From contig MU119257.1 of assembly GCA_014904845.1 (NCBI GenBank), positions 1 through 22,470 of the forward strand: a DNA stretch of 22,470 nt, written 5' to 3'. Shown one piece after another: positions 19,571-22,470 of this stretch. The stretch's first letter is position 1. The number at the start of each line of letters is the position of its first letter. A program made the translations under genes and the position numbers. The notes beneath the pieces were generated by a model. The model did not search any database and was not told the origin of the DNA. It saw nothing but the letters and a program-made list of their open reading frames with translations. This DNA is from Acephala macrosclerotiorum (Eukaryota; Ascomycota; Leotiomycetes; Helotiales; Mollisiaceae).

Positions 19571-22470
19571 TTATATTTTAATATTTATATAATAATATTT
19601 TTATTATTTTAAAATTTTATATAAATAAAAATAATTTATTTAAATATAAAAACTTTTTTTAATTTAATTATTTTCATATTAATATTATATTTATAATTAA
19701 TCGTAATATAATTTTATTAATTTTATAAAAATTTATTTAAAATTATTAATTTAAAAAATAATAAAATATAAAATAAAAAAATTTAATTATACATTAATTC
19801 GTTTTAATTAATAAATTAAATTTATTTAAAATAATTTATAATTCGTAAATTAATTAATTAATTTATAATAAGTAAAAAAAATTTATATATTAAAAAATAC
19901 GTAATTAATATCGTTTTCGAAATTAATTATTTATAAAAAATTTTAAAAAAAAAATATATAATTTTATTATAATTGTTTTTTATATAATAAACTCGTTTCG
20001 AATTTTAAAAAAAAAAAAAAAAAATTATTTTAAATAAAAAATTTAAAATTTAAAATTTTTTAAATTATTATTATTTTTTTTTAAAAATTTAAAATTTTTT
20101 TTAATATTTTTATTAATATTAAATTTTTTTATAATTCTTTTTTTTTTTTTTTTAAAAAAATTTAATAAAAAAAATGTTTTTAAACAAATTTTAAATTTAA
20201 ATTTATTATTAAAAATAATTAAATTTTTTTAATTATTTTTTATAAATATTATTAATTTTTTAATTTTATATTTAAAATTTATTTTTTTATTTTTTTTATT
20301 TTAAAATCGATTTTCGAAAAAAATTCAAAATTTATTATAAATTTTTTTATTAATATTAATAAATATTAAATTTATGAAAAATAAAATAAAAAAAATAAAA
20401 TTTTTAAAATTATTAATATAAATTCGATCGATAAAAATTGTTATTTTATAAATATATAATTTTAATTTTTAAAATTTATTTTATAATATTTAATTAAATT
20501 TATTTTAAAAAAATTTTAATTAAAATTTAATTTTTAATATTAAAAAAAAATTTATTTAAATAATTTTTTTATAATCGTTAAATTACAAATAAATCGTTTA
20601 AAATTTATTAAAAAAAAAAAATTTAATATATAATAAATTTAAATTTTAAAATTAATTAATTTTATCGTTTTAATAAAATTTAATAAATTGAAAAAAAAAA
20701 TAAAAAATAAAAAATTAATAAAATAATAATTATAATTTAAATTTTATTTATTAAAATTAAACGATAAAAAAATATATATATATATTATATAAAAAAAAAA
20801 TTTGTTAAAAAAAATTTATTAATAATAAAATTTTAATATATTAATTTTTTTAAAAAAAAATATTAAAAAAAAATTTTTTTTCGTTTATTTAAAAAGTTTT
20901 TATAAAATAAAAATTATTATAATTTTTAAATTAATAAACGATTTAATCGAAAAAATAAAAATAAAAACGATAAAAATTTATAAAAATTAAAATCGATTTT
21001 TTATTAATATTTTTTATTTATAATAAAAAACGATGAAAATTTTTATAAATTAAAAACGAATATTAAAATAAATTTAAATAAATCAAAAAAAAAATTTTAA
21101 TATATAATTCGTAAATTTTAAATAATCGTATTTTTATAATTTTAATTTATTTTTTATTATTTTTAAAATATAAATTAAAATTTTCATAAAATATTATATA
21201 ATAAATTTAATAAAATTATTTAATAAATATTATAAATAATATTTAAAATTTTAATACGATTAATAAAATTTAAAATATTAAAAAAAATAATATTCGATTT
21301 TTAAATATTATTTATATTATATATATAATTAATTATTAAATATATATTATTCGATTAAAATTAATAAATTAATCAAAATAAAATAATAATAATTTTATAT
21401 TTTTTTAATATAAATATAAATATATTATAATATTTTTTAAATTTAATTAATATAAAAATCGAAATAAAAAAAAATAATTTGAAAAATTTAAAAAAATAAA
21501 AAATTTTATATAAAAAAATTAATAATAATAATAATTAATTATTTTTTAATATATATTTTAATTATTAAAAATTTATAAAAATAAAAAATAAAATATAATT
21601 TTTTTAAAATTTTTCTTTTAAATTTATAATTATTAAATTATTATTTATATTTTTTAACGTTTTTTTATAATTAAAAAATTCAAAAAATATTTTTATAAAT
21701 AATATATTATAAATTTTAATAATTTTATAAAATATAAAATATTTTATATAAAATATTTATTTAAATTTTTAATATATATATTTATTATAAAATTTATTAA
21801 TAAATTATTAAAATATTTAAATTTAAAAAAAAGTTTTTTAATTATAACGTTTAAATATATTATTAAAAATTTTAATTAAATTAAATCGAGTTTATTAAAA
21901 CGCGATATATAATTTTTTAATTTTAAAAATTTGTAAAATAATATTATTTTTATTTTTTTTTTATTTAATTAAAAATTTTTTTATTATATTTTTATTTTTT
22001 ATAAATTTATTATTAATATTATTAATTGTAATTTTTTTTTTTAAATAATAATATATTAATAATTTTTTATAAAATAATTTTTTAAAATATAATAATAATA
22101 TTAAAAAAGTTTTAAAAATAAAAATAAAAATTATAAAATTTACACGTAAAAAAATAATATAATAAATTAATTCAATTTTAAAAATAAAAAATACGTAAAT
22201 TTAAAAAAAATTATAAATTTTTATATTTATAAAAAAAATAAATAAATATTTTTATATTTTAAATAATTAAAAATTATAAAATTTATTTATTTTTATAAAA
22301 AATTGTTTAAAACGTATTAATATATATAATTAAAATATTATAATATTAATTTTTTATAAAATATATTAAATAAATTTTTAAAAAATAAAAAATAAATAAA
22401 ATAAATATTTATAAATTATTATAAAATATTTAAATAAATAAAATATATTTATTTAATAAAATTATTTATA
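19571..22470. other. AT-rich RIP-degraded DNA, no recognisable gene
   Basis: About 2.9 kb of almost pure A and T, with homopolymer runs and isolated CG dinucleotides. No LTR, palindrome, RNA gene or retrotransposon motif was found on either strand. The missing 5' part of copy C may lie here, mutated beyond hand recognition. Confidence 0.7.

Noticed and set aside
1..22470. Bisulfite or enzymatic-conversion artefact (only CpG cytosines kept)
   Set aside because: Conversion would remove C from one strand only. Here both C and G are depleted, and a normal-composition island and a milder retrotransposon sit in the same sequence.
1..22470. Mitochondrial or apicoplast genome, suggested by the AT content and GC clusters
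   Set aside because: No rRNA, tRNA or respiratory gene is present, and the bulk consists of nested nuclear LTR retrotransposons with a RIP footprint. A small mitochondrial insert in the island itself is not excluded.

Overview
The window is a gene-free, extremely AT-rich stretch of nuclear DNA, most likely from a filamentous ascomycete (Pezizomycotina) that has repeat-induced point mutation (RIP). Over most of it C and G survive almost only inside the dinucleotide CG, on both strands. This is the footprint expected if nearly every C not followed by G was mutated to T on each strand. I see no host protein gene, rRNA or tRNA. The open reading frames longer than about 60 codons are either fragments of dead retrotransposons or chance frames.

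Layout. (1) 1-3430 is AT-rich DNA with nothing recognisable, opening with a poly(A) run. (2) 3430-5250 is a long inverted repeat, with RIP-degraded arms at about 3430-3893 and 4868-5250. Its spacer holds the only island of normal base composition, about 3894-4560, with strong stem-loops and a roughly 200-bp tandem repeat. The repeat units become more RIP-mutated from left to right. (3) 5557-17881 is a complete but dead Ty1/copia LTR retrotransposon on the minus strand ('element B': 208-bp LTRs, 5-bp target duplication TATTT). It is split by a second, younger Ty1/copia element on the plus strand ('element A': 8070-14383, 229-bp LTRs, target duplication TATAT). (4) 17887-18553 is AT-rich DNA with nothing recognisable. 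(5) 18554 to about 19570 is a partial, internally deleted copy of element B ('copy C') that keeps the uninterrupted target site of element A. (6) 19571-22470 is AT-rich DNA with nothing recognisable.

How it fits together. Element B inserted first and was heavily mutated. Element A then landed antisense in B, between the integrase C-terminus and the reverse transcriptase, and was mutated less. Both encode gag, aspartic protease, integrase, reverse transcriptase and RNase H in copia order. In both, the three integrase catalytic acids are changed (Asp to Asn, Asp to Asn, Glu to Lys) with the DD35E spacing exactly kept. In A all four ligands of the HHCC zinc motif have become Tyr. Codons whose G lies in a CG dinucleotide, such as the reverse-transcriptase Asp pair of A, survived. 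Alignments were made by hand and no database was searched.
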